Shown here one piece after another: positions 1-6,621 of a DNA stretch of 9,400 bases. The notes under the pieces were generated by a model. It was not told the DNA's origin and searched no databases. It saw only the letters and a program-made list of their open reading frames with translations. Source of the DNA: Deltaproteobacteria bacterium (lineage in GTDB: Bacteria; Myxococcota; Myxococcia; SLRQ01). A program made the position numbers and the translations under genes. The stretch lies in assembly GCA_007128675.1 (NCBI GenBank), contig SKWY01000155.1, positions 1 to 9,400 on the forward strand, given 5' to 3'. Within the stretch, counting starts at the first letter, position 1, and each line of letters opens with the position of its first letter.

Positions 1-2
1 CA

Positions 3-104
3 TACGAAGAGCTGGACGTGGACGAACCCCCACAAACGCTAGCTCACCCCACTTTGTTGGACCTTTCGGAAACTGCGAGCACAGTTCAGCCGCCTCGAAG
101 CTGA
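3..104 (+). CDS. Possible 3' end of an unidentified gene (partial at left edge)
   Basis: A plus-strand frame is open from the window edge to a TGA at 102-104, giving 33 residues that begin YEELDVDEPPQ and end STVQPPRS. The acidic stretch followed by a Pro/Ser/Thr-rich tail is the kind of low-complexity C-terminus many proteins have, and no other frame here reads better. If real, the gene converges on the histidine kinase that ends at 378. The visible part is too short to identify a family, and 33 open codons can easily arise by chance, so this is only a candidate. Confidence 0.3.
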   Translation, partial: YEELDVDEPPQTLAHPTLLDLSETASTVQPPRS

Positions 105-377
105 ACGCTCCAGAGACCCCGGGAGACCGAGCCGAGTTGTAGGGGCGGTATGAGTCCAAAATGCCGAGCGCGAGGGCGAGGGTGTATCGCGAACCTGGGG
201 CCGCGTATGGCCCAAGCACAGGGCTTCTACCTCAAGGGAGCAACCCGTCATCCACCTCGACTGTAAAGGGATCGCCAAAGAAATGGGCCCAGCAATGAGC
301 AGGCCAAATAGGCGGGAAGAAGGGCCTCTATCGACGGGGAACACGGGAGAGTTGGAGTCTTTTGGGCATAACCTCGC
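105..377. other. Intergenic stretch with no convincing gene
   Basis: These 273 bases lie downstream of the kinase and, if the left-edge fragment is real, between convergent genes. A 101-codon minus-strand frame (39-344) crosses the stretch, but its Arg/Ser/Pro/Leu-rich translation has no recognisable domain. The only structure I can point to is a short perfect hairpin at 198-213 (GGGCC, six-base loop, GGCCC). It has no following T-run, so I do not call it a terminator. No receiver domain is visible, so the kinase's partner is not encoded here. Confidence 0.5.
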
Positions 378-2543
378 TCACGTCTTGGCCACATCACCTT
401 CGCCGATTGCGGCTCCTTGCTTCTCCGTCATGGAGCGTGAAGCCACGGGCAGCCAGACCCGAAACTCGGTTCCTGCCTTTTCCCGGGCATGAACGTCGAT
501 TCTTCCTCCATGGTTCTCGACGATCCTCTGACATATCGGCAGACCGAGCCCGGTCCCTCTATCTTTCGTTGTGAAGAAGGGAATGAATAGGTTCTGGCGA
601 ATATCCGCCGGTATTCCCGGTCCGTCATCAAAGATGGCAAAGTAGACTGCCGAGCTTGGCTCATTCGCACTGGAGATCCCTCCACGGCCTGTCACAAGCT
701 CTAGTCTGCCGCTTTCACCCATGGCCTGCACCGCATTCAGGATGAGGTTGATCATGACCTGCCTGAGCTGCTCGGGATCCGCCAATACCGGTGGCAGATC
801 GTCGGCCAGAGTCAGAACTACCTCGACACCCTCTTGAATATCGTGGGGCCGAAGCAGGCGTAACGTTCGTTTTAGGAGCTTTCCGAGATCGCATGCCGAG
901 AAGCTGCCCTTCAGAGGCCTCGCATAGTCAAGGAACTGACTGACCACGCCATTTAGGCGGTCCACTTCCTCGAGAATCACTTCCAAGAACTCCCCCGACT
1001 CATCGGGAAGAGTCTTTGGCTCCAGATACTGGACGGCGGCCTTGATTGCCCCCAGAGGATTCCGAATCTCGTGAGCGAGGCCGGCCGCCATCTCCCCAAG
1101 AGCAGCGAGCCGATCCCGTTCCTTCATTCGCTCGTAGAGCTTGCTGTTCTCCACCACCGTCGCAGCGAGATCGGCCACAACGATGAGCCCCTTTATTTCA
1201 CTAGTCGAGTAGGCCTCGTAGACTCGCTCATCGTAGAGAGAGAGCAGGCCGACCATTCGTCCAGCGCCAATGAGGGGAAGAAGGACCCCCGACGACAGTC
1301 TTTCGAGGCATGTCTCGAGGCCGCGAAGCCGGACTATCTCCTCGGGCTCCGTCGTCTCATCGGCTTCCTGTTCTTCGAGAGCAGGGGGCAGCGCTCGTCT
1401 AGTCTGCTGAAGGCGGCGTTCTACGGTTTCTCTCAAAATGGCTTTGTGCCCCGAGCCGGCGGCGTGCTCCACGTGACGAAGGGCTGTGCCGTCCAACCAT
1501 GACGGGGGCTCTGGACCGCGAAAGACGATACGGCGATAGCCCGTTTCGTTCTCGGATAGAAGATAGACGGCTGCGTGTGTGGCTCTCCCAGTCTCGTAGA
1601 TGCGATCGAGGATGTGCTCGGCACAGGCCGCGGGTTCGATGATGCCCGGCACTTCTCGCCGAAGGCCATCGAGAACGCGACCGAGCAGAGCTCGCTCGGC
1701 GAACACGACCCCGAGAACATGATGCTCGAAGCGAAGCCGCACAGGTTCGAAGAGGGCCATCAGGCCGAAGCTGACGAGCAGAACATTGAAGACCGTGAGG
1801 GCCGGATCGTCGCCGGCAAAAAGAATGATGACCCCGTAGATCGTCCCCAACAAGACCGCGAGGCATGACAAGGCAACCAGCTTTGCCAATAACTCATTGA
1901 GGTCCAGTAGCCTGTGGCGAAGAATTGCCTGCGAGAGAAGGTATAGATAAACGACTACCCCTACCTTCCCGATGGATGGAATGATCGGAGAAAGGTCGGG
2001 AATCAGACTGACGGCGGCAAAGGCCGTCGCTATCAAGCCCCCCAGCACAAGGTATGCGAGGCGACCACGCTCGATGCGGCTAGGTGTCGCGATACGACGT
2101 TGATGGACCTGATAGAGCACTACGCCCATGGACAAGAAGACCCATCCGACGAGGATCCCGCGCAGCAGCACATGCTGAATCAGCGGGGTTAGCGCAACGA
2201 GTGCTCCAGCGAAAGCTCCAAGCCATAAAAAGTGCCCCAGACGTCTTGCGGCCTTGGCGTGAACGTCGATCTCGAGGCTGAGGGTTTGGCCTCCGAGAAA
2301 AGCAAGGAAGAATCGGTGGGCCGTAAGAGGCAGGGCACAGGCTGCCGCCATGCTCAGGCGAATGAACCCCACGTCTCGTGTCAAAGCCGAAAGAAAATCG
2401 CTCATATGCCATATCGCGACGTTTCCGGCGAATACGGCGAATAGGACCGCAAGTCGTCGATCGCCTGCCCGCAGCCAAGCACCTACCGCGACCCCCGTGG
2501 TGATCAAGGAGGCCAAGAGGGCTGTCTGGGCATGTATGTCCAT
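378..2543 (-). CDS. Membrane-bound sensor histidine kinase with GAF-like domain (NtrB/AtoS-type core)
   Basis: This 721-residue sensor kinase should autophosphorylate on histidine and pass the phosphate to a response regulator. The first ~270 residues hold about nine hydrophobic segments (near 5-25, 31-49, 63-84, 104-124, 126-145, 162-182, 187-206, 222-243 and 249-265), so the sensor is embedded in the inner membrane and has no large periplasmic domain. Residues ~298-467 look like a cytoplasmic GAF domain with a Glu-rich insertion near 385-403. The H-box GLAHEIRNP carries phospho-acceptor H491. The ATPase domain has an N-box (NLILNA, N599 and N603), G1 (DDGPGIP, 639-645), an F-box region (FIPFFTTK) and G2 (GTGLGL, 673-678), all intact. 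ATG 2543 follows a weak GAAGAG. There is no receiver domain, and no regulator gene lies beside it, so it is an orphan within this window. The layout recalls PrsK-like multi-pass kinases, but the ligand is unknown. Confidence 0.93.
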   Translation of the reverse strand: MDIHAQTALLASLITTGVAVGAWLRAGDRRLAVLFAVFAGNVAIWHMSDFLSALTRDVGFIRLSMAAACALPLTAHRFFLAFLGGQTLSLEIDVHAKAARRLGHFLWLGAFAGALVALTPLIQHVLLRGILVGWVFLSMGVVLYQVHQRRIATPSRIERGRLAYLVLGGLIATAFAAVSLIPDLSPIIPSIGKVGVVVYLYLLSQAILRHRLLDLNELLAKLVALSCLAVLLGTIYGVIILFAGDDPALTVFNVLLVSFGLMALFEPVRLRFEHHVLGVVFAERALLGRVLDGLRREVPGIIEPAACAEHILDRIYETGRATHAAVYLLSENETGYRRIVFRGPEPPSWLDGTALRHVEHAAGSGHKAILRETVERRLQQTRRALPPALEEQEADETTEPEEIVRLRGLETCLERLSSGVLLPLIGAGRMVGLLSLYDERVYEAYSTSEIKGLIVVADLAATVVENSKLYERMKERDRLAALGEMAAGLAHEIRNPLGAIKAAVQYLEPKTLPDESGEFLEVILEEVDRLNGVVSQFLDYARPLKGSFSACDLGKLLKRTLRLLRPHDIQEGVEVVLTLADDLPPVLADPEQLRQVMINLILNAVQAMGESGRLELVTGRGGISSANEPSSAVYFAIFDDGPGIPADIRQNLFIPFFTTKDRGTGLGLPICQRIVENHGGRIDVHAREKAGTEFRVWLPVASRSMTEKQGAAIGEGDVAKT

Positions 2544-2659
2544 CCGATTGAACTCTTCGCGTTGGGACTCTGCCGGGTTCAGGCCACATGATTGCGACAG
2601 CTAGAAGCCGCTGAACCCAACCATAGCAGCGGCAGGCGAGATCGGAGCAAGCCCGCCCG

Positions 2660-2672
2660 GCAGGCGGCCTGC
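2660..2672. repeat. 13-base perfect dyad in the kinase/selA gap
   Basis: The sequence GCAGGC-G-GCCTGC is a perfect interrupted palindrome with a single central base. Its 8-base flank GGCAGGCG also occurs at 2631-2638. It sits between the starts of two divergent genes, so it could be a regulator's operator or one arm of a transcribed structure. In GC-rich DNA a dyad this short can also be chance. Confidence 0.3.
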
Positions 2673-2852
2673 ACCAGGACTCGCTTGAAAGGCCCTCGGG
2701 GGTGGCGACCCCGGTAGAGACCCCAAACAAGGAGCATCCAAGAGCCATGCGCCCCGGGATGAGGCAAGGCAGCGGGCTGTTTGAATTGGAGTCGAGACCT
2801 CCTTGTTGCCACTTTCTTCGAGGATTTGGACTCTTCGAATTAGGCAATTGCG

Positions 2853-2858
2853 TACACT
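2853..2858 (+). promoter_or_regulatory. Possible -10 element for selA (leaderless configuration)
   Basis: TACACT lies six bases before the selA ATG, which would put the transcription start at or very near the A of the start codon. The only -35-like hexamer, TTGGAC at 2826-2831, is 21 bases upstream, which is too far for a standard sigma-70 promoter. The only purine-rich match to a ribosome binding site, AGGA at 2859-2862, is two bases from the ATG, which is too close. A leaderless transcript would explain this, but the promoter call is weak. Confidence 0.25.
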
Positions 2859-2864
2859 AGGAAC

Positions 2865-4259
2865 ATGTCCACAGAGCGATCCGAGCTACTTCGAAACCTA
2901 CCCGCCGTCTCCGAGATCCTCGAGCGCCCAGGTGTTGCAAGTCTAGTCAACCTTCACGGCCGCCCGGTGGTTCTGCATGCGGTACGCGCGGTGATAGAGA
3001 CCGCCCGAGCCCGCCTTCTCGAAGAGAAGGAGTCTTTGACCTCGGTGGAGCTCAAGGAGATTATTGGTGACGAGGTAGTTGCTGCCGCGGTGGCCGGGAG
3101 ACTTCGGCCTGGACTGCGCAGGGTTATCAATGCGACTGGAGTCGTGCTGCATACGAACCTTGGTCGAGCGCCCCTGGCTCCGGAAGCCGTAGCGGCCGTC
3201 GCGGCTGCCGGCGGCGGCTATGCCGCGTTGGAGGTTGACATGGAGACCGGAGGGAGGGGCCGGCGAGAGAGGTATGTCGCCGATTTGGTCTGCGAGCTGC
3301 TCGACTGTGAGGCGGCGACAGTAGTCAATAATGGCGCCGCCGCGGTTGTTCTGGTCCTTCAAGTATTGGCCAGCGGCAAGGAGGTGCCCGTCTCGAGAGG
3401 GGAGCTCGTCGAGATTGGCGGAGGCTTTCGTGTTCCCGAGGTCATGGCTGGCTCGGGCTGCCGCCTCGTCGAGGTGGGAACGACCAACCGAACGACGATC
3501 GCCGATTACGCTCGTGCCGCCGGCCCCAGCACGGCGGCCATACTCAAGGTCCATCGATCGAACTTCGACATAGTAGGGTTTACGCAAGCGGCCACCATCG
3601 GCGACCTTTCCACTCTAGCCAAGAAGCTAGAAGTTCCTCTGATACACGATCTTGGCTCCGGCCTCTTCTCCGAGGCCCTGGCGGAAGGCCTCTTGGCTCA
3701 AGAGATGACTCCACGGAGGAGCCTGAAGGAGGGCTGCTCGGTGGTCTGCTTTTCTGGAGACAAGCTTCTTGGCGGGCCACAATCTGGAATTGTCGCTGGC
3801 ACCAAGAAGATTGTGGACGAGCTGTCTCGCCATCCAATGATGCGGGTATTTCGGTGCGACAAACTTACCCTTGCCGCACTCGAGGCTACCTTACGGCTCT
3901 ATCGCGATGGGCGAACCGATGCGGTGCCGATAATCCAGATGCTTCGTGCATCGGAAGAGGATCTTCACGGCTATGCCAAGAGGATTTCGACCCACCTCGA
4001 GCACAAGAAGGTGAAGGCTCGCGTCATCCCTGTCACCGATGCCGTGGGGGGAGGCTCGGCACCGCTTGTCAGCCTTCATGGAGTTGGTGTCGAGGTGGAT
4101 CATCCGCGTCCCGAAAGACTCGCGGCGCGCCTTCGAGTCGGCGATCCGGGAGTCATGGCGGTGCTGCGGGAAGGGCGGGTGCGGCTCCACATGCGCACCA
4201 TAGGGGAGTACGAGGTAGATGCCCTCTCAGCCGCCGTCGCCCGTGCGGCCCGCTGTTGA
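2865..4259 (+). CDS. selA: L-seryl-tRNA(Sec) selenium transferase
   Basis: SelA is a cytoplasmic PLP enzyme that converts seryl-tRNA(Sec) to selenocysteyl-tRNA(Sec) using selenophosphate. At 464 residues it has the family's normal length. The N-terminal tRNA-contacting part covers about residues 1-85, followed by the characteristic VINATGVVLHTNLGRAPL segment (87-104). Next come VNNGAAAV (154-161; most relatives have a third Asn where this has G157), SRGELVEIGGGFRVP, EVGTTNRT and LKVHRSNFDIVGFT. The PLP-lysine motif SGDKLLGGPQSG places the Schiff-base lysine at K300. The C-terminal end has the RLRVGDPGVMA and HMRTIG blocks expected for the family. An in-frame TAG at 2841-2843 leaves ATG 2865 as the natural start. 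selB, selC and selD are not in the window. The stop is TGA, and the frame beyond it stays open to 4583. I think that is chance, given the full-length protein. Confidence 0.97.
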   Translation: MSTERSELLRNLPAVSEILERPGVASLVNLHGRPVVLHAVRAVIETARARLLEEKESLTSVELKEIIGDEVVAAAVAGRLRPGLRRVINATGVVLHTNLGRAPLAPEAVAAVAAAGGGYAALEVDMETGGRGRRERYVADLVCELLDCEAATVVNNGAAAVVLVLQVLASGKEVPVSRGELVEIGGGFRVPEVMAGSGCRLVEVGTTNRTTIADYARAAGPSTAAILKVHRSNFDIVGFTQAATIGDLSTLAKKLEVPLIHDLGSGLFSEALAEGLLAQEMTPRRSLKEGCSVVCFSGDKLLGGPQSGIVAGTKKIVDELSRHPMMRVFRCDKLTLAALEATLRLYRDGRTDAVPIIQMLRASEEDLHGYAKRISTHLEHKKVKARVIPVTDAVGGGSAPLVSLHGVGVEVDHPRPERLAARLRVGDPGVMAVLREGRVRLHMRTIGEYEVDALSAAVARAARC

Positions 4260-4349
4260 TTCACGATGCACGGCCGAAAGGGGCTACTCCGGCCAACTCA
4301 CAGGCAAGTTCGCTCTCCAGGGGTAGCGCGCAAATGGCGAGCCCTCGAG

Positions 4350-4381
4350 AAGGGGCCACGGGGATCACAAAGGGCCTTTTT
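4350..4381 (+). terminator. Weak terminator candidate downstream of selA
   Basis: AAGGGGCC at 4350-4357 can pair with GGCCTTTT at 4373-4380 (eight pairs, two of them G-U) around a 15-base loop. A T-run of five (4377-4381) ends the structure, but most of it is used in the stem. An alternative smaller hairpin uses ACAAA at 4368-4372 and TTTGT at 4379-4383. The position, about 90 bases after the selA stop, suits a terminator, but the long loop and short free U-tract make it weak. Confidence 0.25.
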
Positions 4382-4537
4382 GTCCGACGATGTGGGCCGA
4401 TACCCACGACTTGCTCTTTTCGCATGGAGGAGGCAGATCTTCGGTTTCATACGGGACGACGGCCACCTCTCGTCTCTTGTCCTTGAAGGAGCCTCGGCCA
4501 GCCTTGAGCGAAAGACCAAGTACTCTTGTTTCCCCGC

Positions 4538-4567
4538 TTGCATCCATTGGGCCCAAGTATCTAGAAT
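4538..4567 (+). promoter_or_regulatory. Possible promoter for the HNH gene (near-leaderless)
   Basis: TAGAAT at 4562-4567 matches five of six bases of the sigma-70 -10 consensus. TTGCAT at 4538-4543, 18 bases upstream, is a poor -35 that keeps only the TTG. Transcription would begin around 4574, two or three bases before the ATG at 4577. This fits the absence of any ribosome binding site before this gene. Confidence 0.33.
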
Positions 4568-4576
4568 TCCAGTCAA

Positions 4577-5173
4577 ATGCTGAACACCGCCGTTTTGGTG
4601 CTCAATAAGCACTACCAACCAATTCACGTCACCACGGTGCGGCGAGCTTTCGTGATGCTCTACCAGGGAATGGCGAAGGCGGTGGACCGACATTTCGAGA
4701 CCTTCGATTTTCCATCCTGGTCGGCGCTCACAGCGTCCGTGCACGATGAGACCATAGGGATGGTGGATAGGCGAGTTCGTGTTCCGAGGGTGATCTTGCT
4801 TCATGCCTGCAATCATTTTCCGCGCAGTCGGGTACGATTCTCCCGAATCAACATCTACCTTCGAGACGGCAATCGATGTCAGTACTGCGGGCGAGGAAGC
4901 GCCCGGGTAGAGATCAACCTCGATCACGTCATTCCAAGAAGCCGTGGTGGAAGCACTACCTGGGAGAATGTCGTTTGTTCCTGCGTGCCATGCAACGTGA
5001 GGAAGGGTGGTCGCACCCCAGAGGAAGCAGGCATGAACCTCGTCCGATGGCCATCCCGTCCAAGATGGTCCCCCCTAATCTACCGCGGCGCCGGCTCTCG
5101 CATTCACGACGCCTGGAGACCCTTCCTCACGGAAGCCGATGCGGCATACTGGAATACCGAGCTGGATCCCTAG
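4577..5173 (+). CDS. HNH endonuclease family protein
   Basis: This 198-residue protein has a C-terminal HNH nuclease fold with a treble-clef zinc site. CQYCGRG supplies C101 and C104, LDHVIPRSRGG carries the catalytic-type H117, TWENVV gives N131, and CVPCNVRKGGRTP supplies C136, C139 and N140. The first ~95 residues form the conserved leader of standalone HNH proteins (VLVLNKHYQPIHVTTVRRAF, then a GMAKAVD block), which is not the N-terminus of a homing or restriction enzyme. An in-frame TAG at 4562-4564 rules out an earlier start, and the family leader begins right at ATG 4577. No Shine-Dalgarno sequence is visible. No methyltransferase, toxin partner or intron is nearby, so it is more likely a housekeeping nucleic-acid-processing protein than a defence or mobile nuclease. 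Its biological substrate is unknown to me. Confidence 0.93.
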   Translation: MLNTAVLVLNKHYQPIHVTTVRRAFVMLYQGMAKAVDRHFETFDFPSWSALTASVHDETIGMVDRRVRVPRVILLHACNHFPRSRVRFSRINIYLRDGNRCQYCGRGSARVEINLDHVIPRSRGGSTTWENVVCSCVPCNVRKGGRTPEEAGMNLVRWPSRPRWSPLIYRGAGSRIHDAWRPFLTEADAAYWNTELDP

Positions 5174-5286
5174 CGTTCCTTGGCGGTACGAGACCGATGC
5201 TCCTTCCAGAACTAGCGCTTTTGGGGGTGCAACAATGACCGAAGTCATGTAGAAAGCTTCATTGACGCTTGAAACGCTATCTTTTC

Positions 5287-5291
5287 GGGAG
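5287..5291 (+). promoter_or_regulatory. Shine-Dalgarno site of the 88-residue gene
   Basis: GGGAG lies five bases before ATG 5297. It is the best ribosome binding site among the plus-strand genes here and supports this small gene and its chosen start. Confidence 0.6.
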
Positions 5292-5296
5292 TTCTC

Positions 5297-5563
5297 ATGG
5301 CGCTTATCGACAAACCGGATATGGCATGGCGGCGCGCGCGCGCAATTGCCTCGGACGTGTCCCTTTACAATGAGCAGAAGATCATCGAGGGCATCGAGAA
5401 CGACGATCTGTTCGAGCGCCTGGATGCGGAGATAGAGGAGGGTCGAGAACTCTACCGAAGCAGCGTATCGCCCGACCTCTATGCCAAGACCAACTTCTAC
5501 GACCGCGCTGTCGTGGACATCATCGTCCGCAGCAAGGGCCACATCAAGTCGAAGATCTGGTGA
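5297..5563 (+). CDS. Small conserved-looking protein of unknown function
   Basis: I do not recognise a named family for this 88-residue protein. It is soluble, has no signal peptide or membrane segment, and is charged throughout. An amphipathic, probably helical part near 15-52 contains VSLYNEQKIIEGIENDDLFE and then the acidic IEEGRELY. A second part near 60-88 (YAKTNFYDRAVVDIIVRSKG) ends in Lys-Ser-Lys-Ile-Trp. A good Shine-Dalgarno site precedes the ATG. Its TGA overlaps the GTG start of the downstream pseudouridine synthase by four bases, which strongly supports that it is translated. It lacks Cys and His, so a metal site is unlikely. Its link to the synthase suggests a role around ribosomes or RNA, but that is inferred from position only. 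Confidence 0.85.
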   Translation: MALIDKPDMAWRRARAIASDVSLYNEQKIIEGIENDDLFERLDAEIEEGRELYRSSVSPDLYAKTNFYDRAVVDIIVRSKGHIKSKIW

Positions 5564-6537
5564 GCGGCAGGCGAGTGCTCGCCGTTGCTGGGGAAGACGA
5601 GGGCAGGCGCCTAGATGTGTTCGTAGCCGCCTGCCTGCCCGAGCTTTCGCGTTCACGAGTCCAGCATCTCCTCCTAGAGGGACATGTTCTCATCGAGGGA
5701 GCACCTGCAAGGGCTTCGAGGCGCGTCAAGCAGGGAGAGCAGGTGGAAGTCTTCATTCCTGCTCCCGTTCAAGCCGAAGGTGGGCCTTTGCCGGAGGACA
5801 TACCAATAGATGTGCTCTTCGAGGACGAGGACATACTGGTAATAGACAAGCCGGCGGGCATGGCCGTCCACCCGGCGCCTGGCACCCCCGTAGGCACGCT
5901 CGTCAACGCGCTACTCCACCAAGTATCGGGTTTGCGCGGAATAGGTGGGGAACTGCGGCCCGGCATCGTGCACAGGTTGGACAAGGATACGACGGGTGTC
6001 ATGGTGGTCGCCAAATGCGACAGTGCTCTTGCGGCTCTTCAATCGCAGTTCAAGGATCGAGCTGTAAAGAAGAGCTATCTTGCGCTCGTTCATGGCTCGC
6101 CCGAACCGCCGGCAGGAGTGCTGAATAGCCCACTTGGTCGCCATCCTCGGGATCGAAAACGCTACACCGGCCGCGGCGAGCCGACACGTTTGGGGGCTCG
6201 AACCGCACGTACACGATACCAGGTCCTAAAGAGCTTCACCGGCGCGGCGCTGCTCGAGGTGCGCCCCGAAACTGGTCGGACTCACCAGATTCGGGTTCAT
6301 CTTTCCGAGGCGGGACATCCCCTGCTCGGAGACAAGCTCTACGGCGGCCGCCGTCGAGATCGCACTTCCGTACATGCCGGGGTGCGAGAGGCGGCATCGA
6401 CGCTAGGGCATCATGCCCTGCACGCACGAAGCTTGAGCTTTTGCCATCCCTCCTCCAATGAGGGCCTCACCTTCGAGGCCGAGCCTCCGATGGAGTGGGA
6501 GCTGGCCCTGGCTCACCTGCAAGGAAAAGACTCCTGA
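5560..6537 (+). CDS. rluD: RluD-type ribosomal large-subunit pseudouridine synthase
   Basis: This cytoplasmic enzyme converts specific uridines in RNA to pseudouridine. At 325 residues it nearly matches E. coli RluD, whose targets are in helix 69 of 23S rRNA. An S4 RNA-binding domain occupies about residues 14-70 (RRLDVFVAACLPELSRSRVQ, then HVLIEGAPARASRRVKQGE). The catalytic domain follows, with VLFEDEDILVIDKPAGMAVHP and motif HRLDKDTTGVMVVAK, whose D141 is the catalytic aspartate. Further on are KSYLALVHG, RPETGRTHQIRVHL and HPLLGDKLYGG. The start is GTG 5560, overlapping the previous gene's TGA as GTGA, so reinitiation by the same ribosomes is likely. The family assignment is firm. The exact target (RluD rather than RluC-like) is less certain, though the length and S4 domain fit RluD. 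Confidence 0.95.
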   Translation: MSGRRVLAVAGEDEGRRLDVFVAACLPELSRSRVQHLLLEGHVLIEGAPARASRRVKQGEQVEVFIPAPVQAEGGPLPEDIPIDVLFEDEDILVIDKPAGMAVHPAPGTPVGTLVNALLHQVSGLRGIGGELRPGIVHRLDKDTTGVMVVAKCDSALAALQSQFKDRAVKKSYLALVHGSPEPPAGVLNSPLGRHPRDRKRYTGRGEPTRLGARTARTRYQVLKSFTGAALLEVRPETGRTHQIRVHLSEAGHPLLGDKLYGGRRRDRTSVHAGVREAASTLGHHALHARSLSFCHPSSNEGLTFEAEPPMEWELALAHLQGKDS

Positions 6538-6564
6538 GTTCCCAGGCCCATTGCAGACCCTGCC

Positions 6565-6598
6565 CTGGTCCCTTTCCAGAAATGAGGGAAACGACCAG
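6565..6598. terminator. Hairpin between convergent genes, possible terminator
   Basis: CTGGTC (6565-6570) pairs perfectly with GACCAG (6593-6598). After a small CC/C internal loop, TTTCC (6573-6577) pairs with GGAAA (6587-6591) around a nine-base loop. The result is an eleven-pair stem in the 84-base gap where the rluD and HD-GYP transcripts meet, so it could serve either strand. Neither side has a real U-tract (TTCTTGG on the plus strand), so intrinsic termination is uncertain. Confidence 0.4.
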
Positions 6599-6621
6599 TT
6601 CTTGGCCGTCGAATAGTATCC

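Larger units (their letters stand above)
2544..2864. other. Divergent intergenic region between kinase and selA
   Basis: This 321-base gap should contain the 5' regulatory regions of both flanking genes. I looked for a selC or other tRNA on both strands. A CTTGAAA string near 2684-2690 resembles a serine-tRNA anticodon loop, but the flanking arms do not pair and there is no T-arm, so no tRNA is called. Long minus-strand frames crossing the gap (2080-2847 and 2579-2812) give Arg/Pro/Cys-rich translations without a domain, and look spurious. Two GC-rich inverted repeats are present: a dyad at 2660-2672 and a hairpin at 2696-2714 (about five base pairs, CGGGG with CCCCG). Confidence 0.6.
4260..4576. 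other. Gap after selA with no convincing gene
   Basis: selB often follows selA, but nothing here resembles its GTPase motifs. One open frame continues in phase with selA after its TGA (ATG at 4266, stop 4581-4583). It is rich in Arg, Ser and Leu and matches no domain I know. A minus-strand frame at 4365-4556 (63 codons, TTG start) has a more protein-like composition but no recognisable family or clear ribosome binding site. A hairpin lies at 4272-4294 (GGCCG, 13-base loop, CGGCC), and a terminator-like element at 4350-4381. The stretch may be a decayed gene or a simple spacer. Confidence 0.5.

Noticed and set aside
2641..2760. Possible serine or selenocysteine tRNA (CTTGAAA string followed by a hairpin like a long variable arm)
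   Set aside because: The bases around the putative anticodon loop do not pair, there is no acceptor stem or GGTTC-type T-arm, and the opposite strand also fails. selC is not in the window.
2080..2847. Long minus-strand frame (255 codons) running from the kinase/selA gap into the kinase gene
   Set aside because: It overlaps the well-supported kinase in another frame, starts with TTG, and has a Arg/Ser/Pro/Cys-rich translation without a domain.
2943..3587. 214-codon minus-strand frame inside selA
   Set aside because: It is antisense to a clear selA with intact motifs. Long antisense frames are common opposite GC-rich coding sequence.
4365..4556. 63-codon minus-strand frame in the gap after selA
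   Set aside because: Its composition is fairly protein-like, but it has a TTG start, no clear ribosome binding site, no known family and no coupled neighbour.
5262..5283. TTGACG with TATCTT as a promoter for the 88-residue gene
   Set aside because: The two hexamers are only ten bases apart, which does not suit a sigma-70 promoter, and no better -10 lies at the right distance.
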